A DNA stretch of 64,000 nt from positions 65,281,001-65,345,000 of the forward strand of contig CM045733.1 in NCBI GenBank assembly GCA_024760905.1, in the 5' to 3' direction. Position numbers and translations under genes: made by a program. Source of the DNA: Plotosus lineatus (lineage: Eukaryota; Chordata; Actinopteri; Siluriformes; Plotosidae). Shown piece by piece: positions 37,491-48,179 of this stretch; within the stretch, counting starts at the first letter, position 1; every line of letters starts with the position of its first letter. A model generated the notes under the pieces. That model did no database searches. It had not been told where the DNA came from and saw nothing but the letters and a program-made list of their open reading frames with translations.

Positions 37491-37838
37491 CGAATAAGTA
37501 GTTTCATGGGTCTGCCAAATGTTGTAAATATTTGACGATTAAAATATAATATTCAAAATACATCCAATACAAATTTAAATATGTAGGTACGGCCTGAAAG
37601 CAGAGTTCTGAAAATGCTTTTACAGAAACACGCATATGTAAACTAAAGGAATACTGTAATCCATGAGGTGTGTGTGCACCTAGTGCCAGCGTTTAACATT
37701 AACAACACCTGAAAAGGCCAAAGTAAGGCCAAGGCTAAAGGTGCAGGATAATATGTGTTCAAAGTGTGGTCGAAAGACATGAAGTTTGAGAAGCTTAAAG
37801 TATAAAACCCACATGTGCAAAATAAATAAATATCATAT

Positions 37839-38995
37839 CTTCTTTTCCTTTCCCTTCAGGGGTCGCCACAGCGAATCATCTGCCTCCATCTCACCCTATC
37901 CTCTGCATCTTCTTCTCTTACACCAACTGCCTTCATGTCCTCCTTCACCATGTCCATGAATTGTCTCTTTGGTCTTCCTCTAGGCCTTCTGCCTGGTAGT
38001 TCCAACCTCAGCATTCTACTACCAATATACTCACTATCCCTCCTCTGTACATGTCCAAACCATCTCAATCTAGCCTCTCTGACTTTGTCTCCAAAACCTC
38101 TTACATGTGTTGTCCCTCTGATGTGCTCATTCCTGGTCCTATCCATCCTTGTTACTCCCACAGAGAACCTCAACATTTTCATCTCTGCTATGTCCAGCTC
38201 TTCCTCCTGTCTTTTCCTCAGTGACACTGTTTCTAAACCATACAGCATCGCTGGCCTCTTGTACACTTTTCCTTTCATTCTTGCCGATACCTTCCTATCA
38301 CACATCACACCGGACACTTTTCTCCAACCATTCCAACCTGCCTGCACACGCTTATTCACCTCTTTTCCACACTCTCCATTGCTCTGGATTGTTGAGCCTA
38401 AGTACTTAAAATCCTCCACCTTCCTTATCTCTGCTCCCTGTAACATCATCGTTCCTGTTAGGTCCTTGTCATTCATGCACATGTATTCTGTCTTACTGAG
38501 GCAACCTTCATTCCTCTCCTTTCCAGGGCATACCTCCACCTCTCTAGATTTTCCTGCACTTGTTCTCTGCTCTTACTGCAGATCACAATGTCATCTACAA
38601 ACATCATAGTCCATGGGGGAATCTTGTCTAACCTCGTTTGTCAGCCTGTCCATCACCATAGCAAACAAGAAGGGGCTCAGAGCTGACCCTTGATGCAGTC
38701 CCAACTTCACCTTGAACTCTTCTGTCACACCGACAGCACACCTCACCACTGTCTTACATCTCCCATACATGTCCTGCACCACTCTAACATACTTCTCTGC
38801 CACTCCAGACTTCCTCATGCAATACCATAGTTCCTCTCTCGGCACCCTGTCATATGCTTAGTCCAGATCCACAAAGGCACAATGCAGCTCCTTCTGACCT
38901 TCTCTGTACTTCTCTATTAACATCCTCAAGGCAAACACTGCATCTGTGGTGCTCTTTCTTGGCATGAAACCAAACTGTTATTCACAAATGCTCAC
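37839..38995 (-). mobile_element. RTE-clade LINE, 5'-truncated copy 1
   Basis: Minus-strand reverse transcriptase remnants: FGFMPRKSTTDAVFAL-like sequence near 38970, then ELHCAFVDL, DRVPREELWYCMRKSGVAEK, GLHQGSALSPFLFAMVMDRL (38845-38591), FVDD in place of the catalytic FADD (38601-38590), and the post-RT part FKYLGSTIQSNGECGKEVNK, MLRFSVGVTRMDR, RLRWFGHVQRRDS, LPGRRPRGRPKR. A run of C near 38622 shifts the frame between the two halves. The 3' end is GGTCGCCACAGCGAATCATC on the plus strand. Dead copy. Confidence 0.85.
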
Positions 38996-39082
38996 ACTGG
39001 CTTGTGCCCCTCCCTCACGGCTGCATCATATGATTTATCCTATTATTATATTAAAATAAATTATATTAAAATAACGAGATAG

Positions 39083-39420
39083 GGAAGTGATGGCCTAGTG
39101 GTAAAGGTGCTGGATCACTGATCCTAAGGTTGGGGGTTCAAGCCCCACTTGCCATGGGTTGTCACTGTCCCCCCCGCCAGTGCAGCTAACTGGGTTATCA
39201 ACAGTCGGCCACATCTCTCACTGTCTATGGTGAGAGGTTCATGTGAAAGAACCATTGCTGACTTTCGACAAGAGTAGCTACATAGCCGTCAGCGTGTTTC
39301 TGCCCTGAGATGGCCTGGCGAGCTGTCCTTGTGTACTCTGCCCTCGCCCGGAGCAGACTGAGGTGGGCGCCAGCCTTTCCGCAACCCTAATTAGAATTAA
39401 GTGGTTACAGAAAATGTATG
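39083..39420 (+). repeat. SINE-A copy, near full length
   Basis: From AGTGATGGCCTAGTGGTAAA to ATTAAGTGGTTACAGAAAAT. Confidence 0.8.
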
Positions 39421-39954
39421 AATAAAATAACAATACCTTTGCACATTTAAGCAGATTTGTAATGATTTGTCTCAGTGTTTCATCTCAGATACAATCCAGT
39501 GACATGTTCCGAACCTGAGGCGAATAATTGTTTTACTTTATACGACACAGAAACGAAAGCAAAAATACACACTAATGCAATATTTTTATGGTCTATTTTT
39601 ACTTTTTTTTGAGTGACAGTGGCAGGTGAGCTCTGCACACACATGCATGTGTCAGAAGTGCAAGCAGAGCTGAGTAATTTATCGCTGTTCACTTCACCAG
39701 CTTCACGCCAACATTCAACGACTACTCAACTCCTGGAATTTTTAATGGACCGCTGGCTGAATTTCTCCAGACTTGCCTCATGCTTTTAAAAACGAGTTTA
39801 GTGCTTTCTTGGCTTCAATGAATTCTGGAGCGCATGTGGTATATAAGAGCTTGCTGTTTCTGAAGAAAGGAAAAAGAGGAGAAATGTTCAGCTGTAGCAA
39901 ACACCGCCCTAATTTCACTCGTTCATTCTCACACCTACGTGCAGTTTGGAATAG

Positions 39955-40140
39955 ATAACGAGATGAATGTGCATGTTTTTGGAGTGTGGGAGGAAATCTG
40001 ATTACCACAAATAAACCCACACATGCACAAGGAATAGATGCAAGCACGATACAGAAATGTCCTTGCCAAACCCGGGACTCGAACCAAGAACCTTACTGTG
40101 AGGCTGACCTGCTAACAACTATGTCACAGTGTCACCACTT
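39955..40140 (-). repeat. SINE-B copy (minus)
   Basis: GGAGTGTGGGAGGAAATCTG, then CCCGGGACTCGAACCAAGAA (B box inverted), ending CTATGTCACAGTGTCACCAC. Confidence 0.7.
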
Positions 40141-40164
40141 TTCACTAATCAATATAAAAATAAT

Positions 40165-40290
40165 TTATTCATTCATTCACTTTCTGAACCGCTTAATCCT
40201 AGTTAGGGTTGCAGGGAGGCTAGCGCCCATCTCAGTCGAGGGCAGGGTACATCATGGACAGCTCGCCAGGACATCTCAGGGTCAACATAA
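40165..40290 (-). repeat. SINE-A tail fragment (minus)
   Basis: TTCATTCACTTTCTGAACCG then CTTAATCCTAGTTAGGGTTG and ACAGCTCGCCAGGACAT. Confidence 0.65.
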
Positions 40291-40392
40291 CAATATTCTG
40301 AATAAATAATAAAGCATTAATGGGTCAAAATGTTTGATTTTTTTTAATTAATTACTGTATATCATAAAACACAAGAAAATGCATGAATATAG

Positions 40393-40615
40393 GAGGCACA
40401 GTGACACAGTGGTTAGCACATCCGCCTCATAGCAAGACGGTCCTGGGTTCGATTCTCAAGCTCAGGCGTCTCTGTGTGGAGTTTGCATGTTCTACCCATG
40501 CTTGCAGGGATTTACTCTGGGTATTCCGGCTTCCTCCTCCAGTCCAAAAAAAGATGCAATAGGCTGATTAGCTCTTCCAAATCACCAATAGGTGTGTGAT
40601 GACCTGTGATGGATT
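40393..40615 (+). repeat. SINE-B copy, 3'-truncated
   Basis: AGGCACAGTGACACAGTGGT, B box TGGGTTCGATTCTC, GTGTGGAGTTTGCATGTTCT, GGCTTCCTCCTCCAGTCC. Confidence 0.75.
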
Positions 40616-40686
40616 GGCATTTACGAATCAAAGACTGCTTAGACGTTACAATTAAGGCAAGTTTGTTTTGTAAACTCTGACTGTAC

Positions 40687-40687
40687 C

Positions 40688-40725
<38 letters not shown>

Positions 40726-40738
40726 CACGCACACACAC

Positions 40739-40794
<56 letters not shown>

Positions 40795-40800
40795 TACATC
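40687..40800. repeat. (TA)n/(CA)n microsatellite
   Basis: Two long TA runs separated by ACGCACACACACAT and ended by ACACACACATACAT. Confidence 0.9.
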
Positions 40801-40834
40801 AAAACCTGAATTAAATGATGGAATGCATGACCAG

Positions 40835-41160
40835 CTCATTTTCTGTAACCTCTTAATCCTAATCAGGGTCGCAGTGAGGCTGGCACCCATCCCAGCCAAC
40901 TCTAGGTGAGGGCAGAGTACACCCTGGACAGCTCGCCAGGCTATCGCAGGGCACAAACACACTGAGGGCTATGCAGCTTCTCTTGTAGAAAGTCAGCAAT
41001 GGTTCTTTTACATGAACCTCACACCATAGACAGTGAGGGACATGGCTGGCCTTTGATAACCCAGTTAGCTGGGGAAACAGTGACAACCCATTGAGGGTGG
41101 GGCTTGAACCCCCAACCTTCGGATCAGTTATCCAGCAGCTTTACCACCAGGCCACCACTG
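40835..41160 (-). repeat. SINE-A copy (minus), near full length
   Basis: From the inverted end CATTTTCTGTAACCTCTTAA to the inverted head TTTACCACCAGGCCACCACTG; B box GGGGCTTGAACCCC. Confidence 0.8.
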
Positions 41161-41216
41161 CCCTACAATGCAATACAAACTAAAACAAAATTAAATTCTG
41201 TGTAAATTTTTTTTTT

Positions 41217-41475
41217 CAGGCACTGTGACACAGTGATGAGTACGTCCACCTTAAAGCAAGAAGTTGCCCCCCCGTGGGTACTCCAGTTTCCTCCCACAGT
41301 CCAAAAATATTTTAGGCTAAAGTAGTTGTTACAAATTACCGCTAGATATGTGAATGGTTGGATGTCTGTCGGCCCTACAATAGGATGGCGAGTTGTCCAG
41401 GGTGTACCCCACCTTCGCCCGGAGTCGGCTGAGATGGCCACCAGCGTTTCCATTAGTATTAAGTGGTTCAGAAAG
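41217..41475 (+). repeat. SINE-B copy with shared tail
   Basis: Head decayed; body CTCCAGTTTCCTCCCACAGT, tail GATGGCGAGTTGTCCAGGGT to TATTAAGTGGTTCAGAAAGC. Confidence 0.7.
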
Positions 41476-41479
41476 CGAG

Positions 41480-42540
41480 TGAATGAACTTGTTTCTCCTC
41501 TTGCTTTGCACCATGAGCAAGGCATTAGACAGTACAGTATTTGATGAACTCCTTCAAGTAGGTGGCAGAAATGGGAAAAAAACTAAAAATTAAAGTACAG
41601 TAAAACTATTTATGCATTTGAACAAAAAAACAAATAAATAAACATACCCGTGTGACCATGTGAAACCCCTCGGCCAATGGTGGATCTTCTTGTACAGAAG
41701 GTCATATGAGCAAGGTTTTTGTCTTGTCCGAGGTTAATCTCGATCATGATCTGTAAGCACGATTCGATGCGATCTGTCGCAGTTTGTTATGATCCAATAC
41801 GACATGATGATCAAGATTGACAGTTAATCATGTTGATCGTAGAAAATTTTTGAACAATCCAAGACTTTTCGACGATCAACAAGATTAGGACCAGGATTTC
41901 CATCATAGCACAAATCATGATCGTGAGAATGTAGCAGAGATTAATGTTGCTGGGAGCAAAACCTCATGTGCAGCTTCATATCTGGTCATCTTATATTGAA
42001 CAAGAAATATTGGGGGGGAATCTGGGGTGGTAGATTTGGGATTTAGGGAAATTTAAGAACATTTTTTGGAGTAATTATTTTGTTTTGCATGGTGGTGACA
42101 ACATAGTTTGGGAGACTTTGGAAACCACCATCTGCACTTGTTTCATGCTGCTTGTATCTGACTGTTTCACCTCAGAAATTGAACTGGACTCTGAAATCTT
42201 TGCCAACTGTAACCTACAGAGCATCCTGACCGGTTCCATCACTGAACAGTATTAGTGTTGCTCCAAACACAACTGCCAAGCTCTGCGGAGAGTGGTGAGA
42301 ACCCATGCAGAACTGTTAGTCACCCAGCACTGTTCATACAGATTCCCTCCAGCTTGCAGACGACAATAGAAATATTCAACCATAGACACACAAGTTAAAA
42401 GTACTGTATCAACAACTTCCGGAATTCTCCGGAACAGCGCTAGCTTTATCAGGGTGATACCAATGACGTAGAAGTGATACCAACGATGTTTTCTTCTACA
42501 TCATTGGGTGATACATAGTATCAACTACTTCCATACATCC
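41480..42540. other. Intergenic, little recognised
   Basis: AT-rich, with many GATCATGAT-like words near 41740-41930 and no ORF or repeat head that I recognise. Confidence 0.5.
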
Positions 42541-42716
42541 GGAAAGCGTACATTTACCCTCCCTCTCGGTCTCGTTTTTTTTTCTCGCACTTTTTTAGCG
42601 TTCGACTTTCGGATTTTGGTCGACTTCCGGGACAAAAAAAAAAAATCCCGGATTCTTTGGTCGAATCTTGATTTGTTCGATCTCTAAAGCGTTTGATTAC
42701 CGAGGTACCACTGTAC
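42540..42716 (+). mobile_element. Pogo/Tigger-like terminal fragment
   Basis: The right end TTTGATTACCGAGGTACCACTGTA matches the pogo-like terminal style (GAGGTACCACTG) of the P2 element. Internal TTCGACTTTCGGATTTTGGT repeats resemble the subterminal repeats of such elements. No partner end. Confidence 0.5.
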
Positions 42717-42998
42717 TGCACTTCTAATTTTTCTATCGCAGTTTGATCACTTTAATGCAGATGTTCCTCAAACCATGTCCTGCCCTGGACGTTAACCAGT
42801 CTTGAATAAAGTGGTTTTTCTTTTTCTGTAACACTCACTTTAAGTCATGAAAGGACCAGGGTTGGGGAAACCGTGCTCTCGAGCCACAACTTCAACTCTT
42901 GTGTCTGCACTTTCGCACTTGCTTTTGGTTCTGTTTCCATGTTTGCGACATCCTTCTACACAGAAGAGGATTTATACAATCGATACACTCTGCAATCG

Positions 42999-44095
42999 TA
43001 AAAAGTACAGAGAAGGTCAGAAGGAGCTGCACTGTGCCTTTGTGGATCTGGAGAAAGCATATGACAGGGTTCCGAGAGAGGAACTGTGGTATTACATGAG
43101 GAAGTCTGGAGTGGCAGAGACGTATGTTAGAGTGGTGCAGGACATGTATGGGAGATGTAAGACAGTGGTGAGGTGTGCTGTCGGTGTGACAGAAGAGTTC
43201 AAGGTGGAGTTGGGACTGCATCAAGGGTCAGCTCTGAGCTCCTTCTTGTTCGCTATGGTGATGGACAGGCTGTCAGACGAGGTTAGACAAGAATCTCCAT
43301 GAACTATGATGTTTGCAGACGACATCGTGATCTGCAGTGAGAGCAGAGAACAAGTGCAGGAAAATCTAGAGAGGTGGCGGTATGCCCTGGAAAGGAGAGG
43401 AATGAAGGTTAGTCTCAGAAAATCAGAATACATGTGTGTGAACGACATTTCCCAAGAGGAACGGTGAGGTTACAGGGAGCAGAGATAAAAAAGGTGGAGG
43501 ATTTTAAGTACTTAGGCTCAACAATCCAAAGCAGTGGAGAGTGTGGAAAAGAGGTGAAGAAGCGTGTGCAGGCTGGATGGAATGGTTGAACAAAAGTGTC
43601 CAGTATGATGTGTGATAGGAGAGTATCAGCAAGAATGGAAGGAAAAGTGTACAAGATGGTGATGAGGCCAGCGATGTTGTATGGTTTAGAAACAGTGGCC
43701 GTGGGGAAAAGACAGGAGGCAGAGCTGGAGGTAGCAGAGATGAAAATGTTGAGGTTCTCTTTGGGAGTAACGAGGATGGATAGGATCAGGAATGAGCACA
43801 TCAGAGGGACAGCACATGTAAGAGGTTTTGGAGACAAAGTCAGAGAGGCGAGATTGAGATGGTTTGGACATGTACAGAGGAGGGATAGTGAGTATATTGG
43901 TAGTAGGATGCTGAGGTTGGAACTACCAGGCAGAAGGTCTAGAGGAAGACCAAAGAGAAGCTTTATGGATGTGGTGAAGGAGGACATGAAGGTAGTTGGA
44001 GTAAGAGTAGAAGATACAGAGGATAGGGTGAGATGGAGGTGGATGGTTTGCTGTGGCGACCCCTGAAGGGAACAGCCGAAAGGAAAAGAAGACGA
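42999..44095 (+). mobile_element. RTE-clade LINE, 5'-truncated copy 2
   Basis: Plus-strand reverse transcriptase: KYREGQKELHCAFVDLEKAY, DRVPREELWYYMRKSGVAET, GLHQGSALSSFLFAMVMDRL. A TGG-to-TGA stop at 43300-43302 lies just before the catalytic FADD (43312-43323). Then the frame shifts near 43445, and FKYLGSTIQSSGECGKEVKK, MLRFSLGVTRMDR and LPGRRSRGRPKR follow. The 3' end is GGCGACCCCTGAAGGGAACA then A/G-rich. Same family as copy 1, opposite strand. Confidence 0.85.
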
Positions 44096-44854
44096 CGACA
44101 ACGACTGCGCAGGGGGTCTGAAAGCTGGGGTTCACACTCTTTTCTCTCTTGCAGATATATAATAATTAATGATTTTTCTCAAAATCACAGACCAAGTGAA
44201 ATATTTCTCTTATTTATTTAAATGAGATCATAGTTTCTACTTTTGAGGACTTCTGTGGAAATCAAATGATGTTTAATCATATTTGTGACAAAATATATAA
44301 TATTCCAAAGAGTTCACAATCTTTCATATACCACTGTTTCCACACACACATACAGCCTTGCAAAAAAAAAGTCAGGCCCATAAATATTTCACGATTTTTG
44401 TGTCTCCGTTCACAACCACAGAGGATTTGAAATGAAGAAACTGAGCTGTGATGGAAGAAGTGTATACATTTCAATTTAATTTAAAAGGTTTAAGAAGATA
44501 ATTTCATTCACCATTTAGGAATTATGAGGAATTACAGCCATTTTTATACATCGTCCCTGTCTGAGGACTTGGTTTACGGTCATAAGCTCACCTCCTCAAA
44601 GGCACTGTTGAGTTTACTAGATGTTGTGAATTGAGTTTTCTTCACAAAGGACAAAATTCTATGATTACCCAGTGTAGCGGTCATCTGTGGTCCACTCAGA
44701 CATTTATTGTTGCTAAGCTCAATGTATTCCCTGTTTTTAAGAATAACAGTAGATTATTAATTTGTCCTAAAGTTTCCATTATCCCACTGTTGGGCGTGTT
44801 AATATACATTTTCAGCCGAATCAGGGTCTACTTTAATTGTGTTCATTAATTTAT

Positions 44855-45135
44855 TTATTTTATACTGTATGAATCCCACAAGTCAATTTTTGACTTCTGC
44901 ATTTAACCGTCCAAAATGTGCACCCACTCCCACCCACCCCCACACCCGGCTGTACACACTGAGAACACGCATACACTCAGAACAGAGGGCTGCTACACAT
45001 CCAGCACCAGCAGAGCAGTTGGGGGTTCGGTGGCACTTAAGCCATGAAGGTGGAGGAGGTGAAGGTGCAGCTCACCCTCCCACCTGGTTCAGGAATCAAA
45101 CCCGCTTCTCGAACCATTAGGCCATGGCTGCCTCC
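44855..45135. repeat. SINE-F copy, near full length
   Basis: From ATACTGTATGAATCCCACAA through CTGCATTTAACCGTCC, CTGAGAACACGCATACACTC, AGGTGAAGGTGCAGCTCACC to GAACCATTAGGCCATGGCTG. Confidence 0.65.
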
Positions 45136-45390
45136 CTTTACTTTCATCAACACGTAATTTTAACATATTTGCTGTGGCGATGCCTGAAAAAGGGAAAAAG
45201 CCAAAAGTAACAGAAGAAGAAGATTGAAAGAATTATAAAATATATTCGCTCAGGACTTTTTAGCCCCTCCCTCAATACCGAGCCTCGAAAAAAAGGTCCT
45301 CTAAAATTCCTCAACATTTGATGTAACATTTTTGTTTAATGCTTTAAAGTATATCTTCCAACTGCAACCCTATACTTCATTTCCAATCCA

Positions 45391-45829
45391 TTGTGGTTGC
45401 TTAGAAACAAAAGTACATACATATGTACATACGGCGTTCGAAACGAGTGGGTTTCCGCAAGAACCTATAATCAATTCGGACAAGGTGATATTCATAACAT
45501 GGTAAAAACGAATAGAAGTCTAGTTTTAAAATGCATAAAAATGTTTGAAGTAGGTCGTGACCATCAATCGACCCGAGGATTGGATTACTTCAGAAAATAC
45601 AGTTTCTAGCCTTAATTTTTCTGTCAGTCCTGATGAGAAGGCCAAGAACCTGAAGTTATCTTTACCGCTCAGTGTTAACATGGACTACATTATAAATTCT
45701 CACCTGTGTAACCGAGTAGTGCACTGGATAGAGTTCAGCAGCCACTTGTACATTACGGAATTTATTTCTAAAAGGAAGCAAAGGATCTCTTGGGATTTAA
45801 CCAGTAAAAACACCATGAAACTCGTATGA
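45391..45829 (+). other. Two unrecognised overlapping ORFs between repeats
   Basis: ORFs of 72 codons (45391-45609) and 90 codons (45557-45829) overlap in different frames; the longer contains SVSPDEKAKNLKLSLPLSVN and NRVVHWIEFSSHLYITEF. No family recognised. It lies directly next to the SINE-D pair. It could be a gene or element fragment, or chance. Confidence 0.25.
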
Positions 45830-45887
45830 AGTTCTACTGTAGGTATAATATTATTGTGTCCATCACCGTGACTGTTGTACTAAAAAG

Positions 45888-46192
45888 GCAAGTCTGTTGG
45901 GTTTTTACACCCGAGCCTCATGGCTCATCAGGCCGGTGCTTATCCCCGGTTTCCATAGCGTGAAGCGACCAGGAGTTCAACTCCTCCTGGATGGGACGCT
46001 CGTCTATCGCAGGTTACCTTCCCAGTATATTTTTTACTGGTTCCCATTTATACTGCTGGGTGAACAGAGGCACACTTGTGGTTGAGACCTTACCCAGGAG
46101 TCTTCGCAAAGTGAGGGTCTCTGTGGGATTCGAACTCACAACCTCCCCATCATGAGCGCAGCACCCTAACCACTACACCACCGGCCCCACTT
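45888..46192 (-). repeat. SINE-D copy (minus), near full length
   Basis: From GTTTTTACACCCGAGCCTCA to CACTACACCACCGGCCCC. Inverted partner of the copy starting at 46310. Confidence 0.8.
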
Positions 46193-46309
46193 TTACTAAA
46201 ACTAGGTGTACAAATATACCAGTATAAAAATTATCATCGAAATAAAAATAATTTATTCCATTTATGTACTTTGCTAGCACATGAGCAGGCGCAGTTACAT
46301 ACTTGGTAG

Positions 46310-46612
46310 GTAAGGGTGGGTGCTGGGCTCATGATCGAGAGGTTGTGAGTTCAAATCCCAGTTAGATCCCCACTGTGCTAGGACCCCTGGGCAAGGTCTC
46401 AACTACAAGTGTGCCTCTGTTCACCCAGCAGTATAAATGGGTACCAGTAACAATATACTGGGAAGGTAATCTGCGATGGACTTGCGTCCCATCCAGGAGG
46501 AGTTGAACTCCGAGTTGCTTCATGCTACGGAAACCAGGGATAAAGCACCGGCCTGATGAGCTACTGGGCTCGGGTGTAAAAAGCCCAAAAGGACTTTACT
46601 TTACCTTTACTT
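46310..46612 (+). repeat. SINE-D copy (plus), near full length
   Basis: From GTAAGGGTGGGTGCTGGGCT (B box GTGAGTTCAAATCCC) to GGGCTCGGGTGTAAAAAGCC. Separated by about 120 bp from the inverted copy before it. Confidence 0.8.
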
Positions 46613-47099
46613 GGTTGAGACAACTATAAATCTGAGCATTCATACCCAAGCTATTTGGAATTAAAAATACCCCAAGATTAAATCAGGCGTTACACACAAC
46701 AGAAACAGTCAGGAATTAAAACCATAAATTATTTATTCAGATGAAATTTAAAATATAAATTTATGTTAATTACACGCATTAAAAAGGCACTATGTTGATT
46801 AAGCAGAGGTATGGGTACAGATTAAACTTTGATGTTACCATCATTGTCACACGTGGGAAAGAGTTAGTGTGATTTACAGCAGTGGTACATAGTCATCGTC
46901 CCGCTGATTCAATCTCTTTCTCACACACAATTTAAAAAAAAGGAATGGAAATGCTGTACAATTAAAGATGACCGTGACATGTGTATGTGAAGTCACCCCA
47001 AAACAACTTTTTAAAAAAAAAAAAAACAAAAAAAACTTTCATCAGCATGGCGATGATGCATTTTGTTCTTGTTGGACCAGTGCATTATGCGTCAGCCCC

Positions 47100-47515
47100 C
47101 CCCACATTTTCTCCCCTACTTTTAGTCATATCCAATTCCCAATCAAAGTGTTGTCTTCCCTTTTACACAAATACCACCACCCAAGTGGAGGCATAAGGAA
47201 GCACCATTCGCTCGCGTCCCTGCCACCAGCCTCTTTACAGATTGCCACGCATGCGTATTTGGAGGTGACCTAAACACACTAAGGGAAAGCACGATCCGGC
47301 CCGTCATACAAATGAGCTCACGGACACCCGTGTTTGTTGTGAGTGGCAGGGAAGTGAGCAAATGTCATCCCTGTCTCCCATAAGGACTGGGCCCAGTAAG
47401 CTCCCATGAACTCCTGGATGTGGATGGCTGTGGCATCAGCCTGGATTTGAACCGGTGATCCCCCAGGCTGGCAGTTGTGCACCTTCTCAATGTGTCACCC
47501 AGGAGCCAAAGTGCA
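47100..47515 (-). repeat. SINE-E copy (minus)
   Basis: Inverse of the SINE-E body (ATTCCCAATCAAAGTG, GGAGGTGACCTAAACACACT), ending with the inverted head TTTGAACCGGTGATCCCCCA and GTGTCACCCAGGAGCC. It lies just downstream of the xiap stop, possibly in its 3' UTR. Confidence 0.75.
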
Positions 47516-47918
47516 TCATGTTCTGATGACATTTTTAAATCTAGAAGAGTATAGTCTAGGATGTGATGCTAAATTATGCACAGACATTAAGACAAAAGAA
47601 AAAAATACACAAGGTTAAATAATCTATTTACAATGTTTATCCAAGGATTAAATAATAATCTGTATCCACACTGCCCCAGATTAACATCATATGACCCAGC
47701 AGACAAGCAACAAAAAGTTTAATAAAATTTGAAATTCTATTATATACATAAATTTTTCTCTAATAATGCAAATATATACATAAAAATGTTACTCAGTTAT
47801 AGTGCTATATTATAAAAGAACAATTATTCTAAAGCTTCCATGTATTGTATGTGTATTTTAAAGATTTGCTCATTATTCAACGACCGAAGAAGCAACAGCA
47901 CCTCAAGTGCACTGGAGA

Positions 47919-48112
47919 CTATGAGCTGTACGTCTTGATTTTCTTTTCGATGAATGCACAGCAGATGGGACACTTCGCAAGAGTCTCGGAGCATTTCATG
48001 CAGGTCACCAAGTGTCCACAGGGGACAAAGACGATTGCAACGTCACGGTCCAGACACACTTTGCAGAGCTTCTCACGTTGCATCTCCTCCAACTTTTTCA
48101 AGGGGTCTTCAG
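47919..48112 (-). CDS. xiap: xiap exon 7: RING finger and stop
   Basis: Encodes [15 protein letters not shown], then the [29 protein letters not shown] and CPIC. All C3HC4 zinc ligands are present. The C-terminus is KIKTYSS; the aromatic residue Y415 takes the place of human F495, so the C-terminal feature needed by IAP RING ligases is kept. The stop is TAG at 47921-47919. An AATAAA on the minus strand at 46732-46737 could end the 3' UTR, which would then include a SINE at 47.1-47.5 kb. Confidence 0.95.
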
Positions 48113-48144
48113 CTAAAAACCACAGGGGAGAAAGAAATTGAAAG

Positions 48145-48179
<35 letters not shown>

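Noticed and set aside
37935..38609. Plus-strand ORF of 224 codons
   Set aside because: Antisense shadow of the RTE LINE on the minus strand; Ser/Pro/Leu-rich composition is typical of such shadows.
43415..44101. Minus-strand ORF of 228 codons
   Set aside because: Antisense of RTE LINE copy 2; nearly the same shadow protein as at 37.9 kb.
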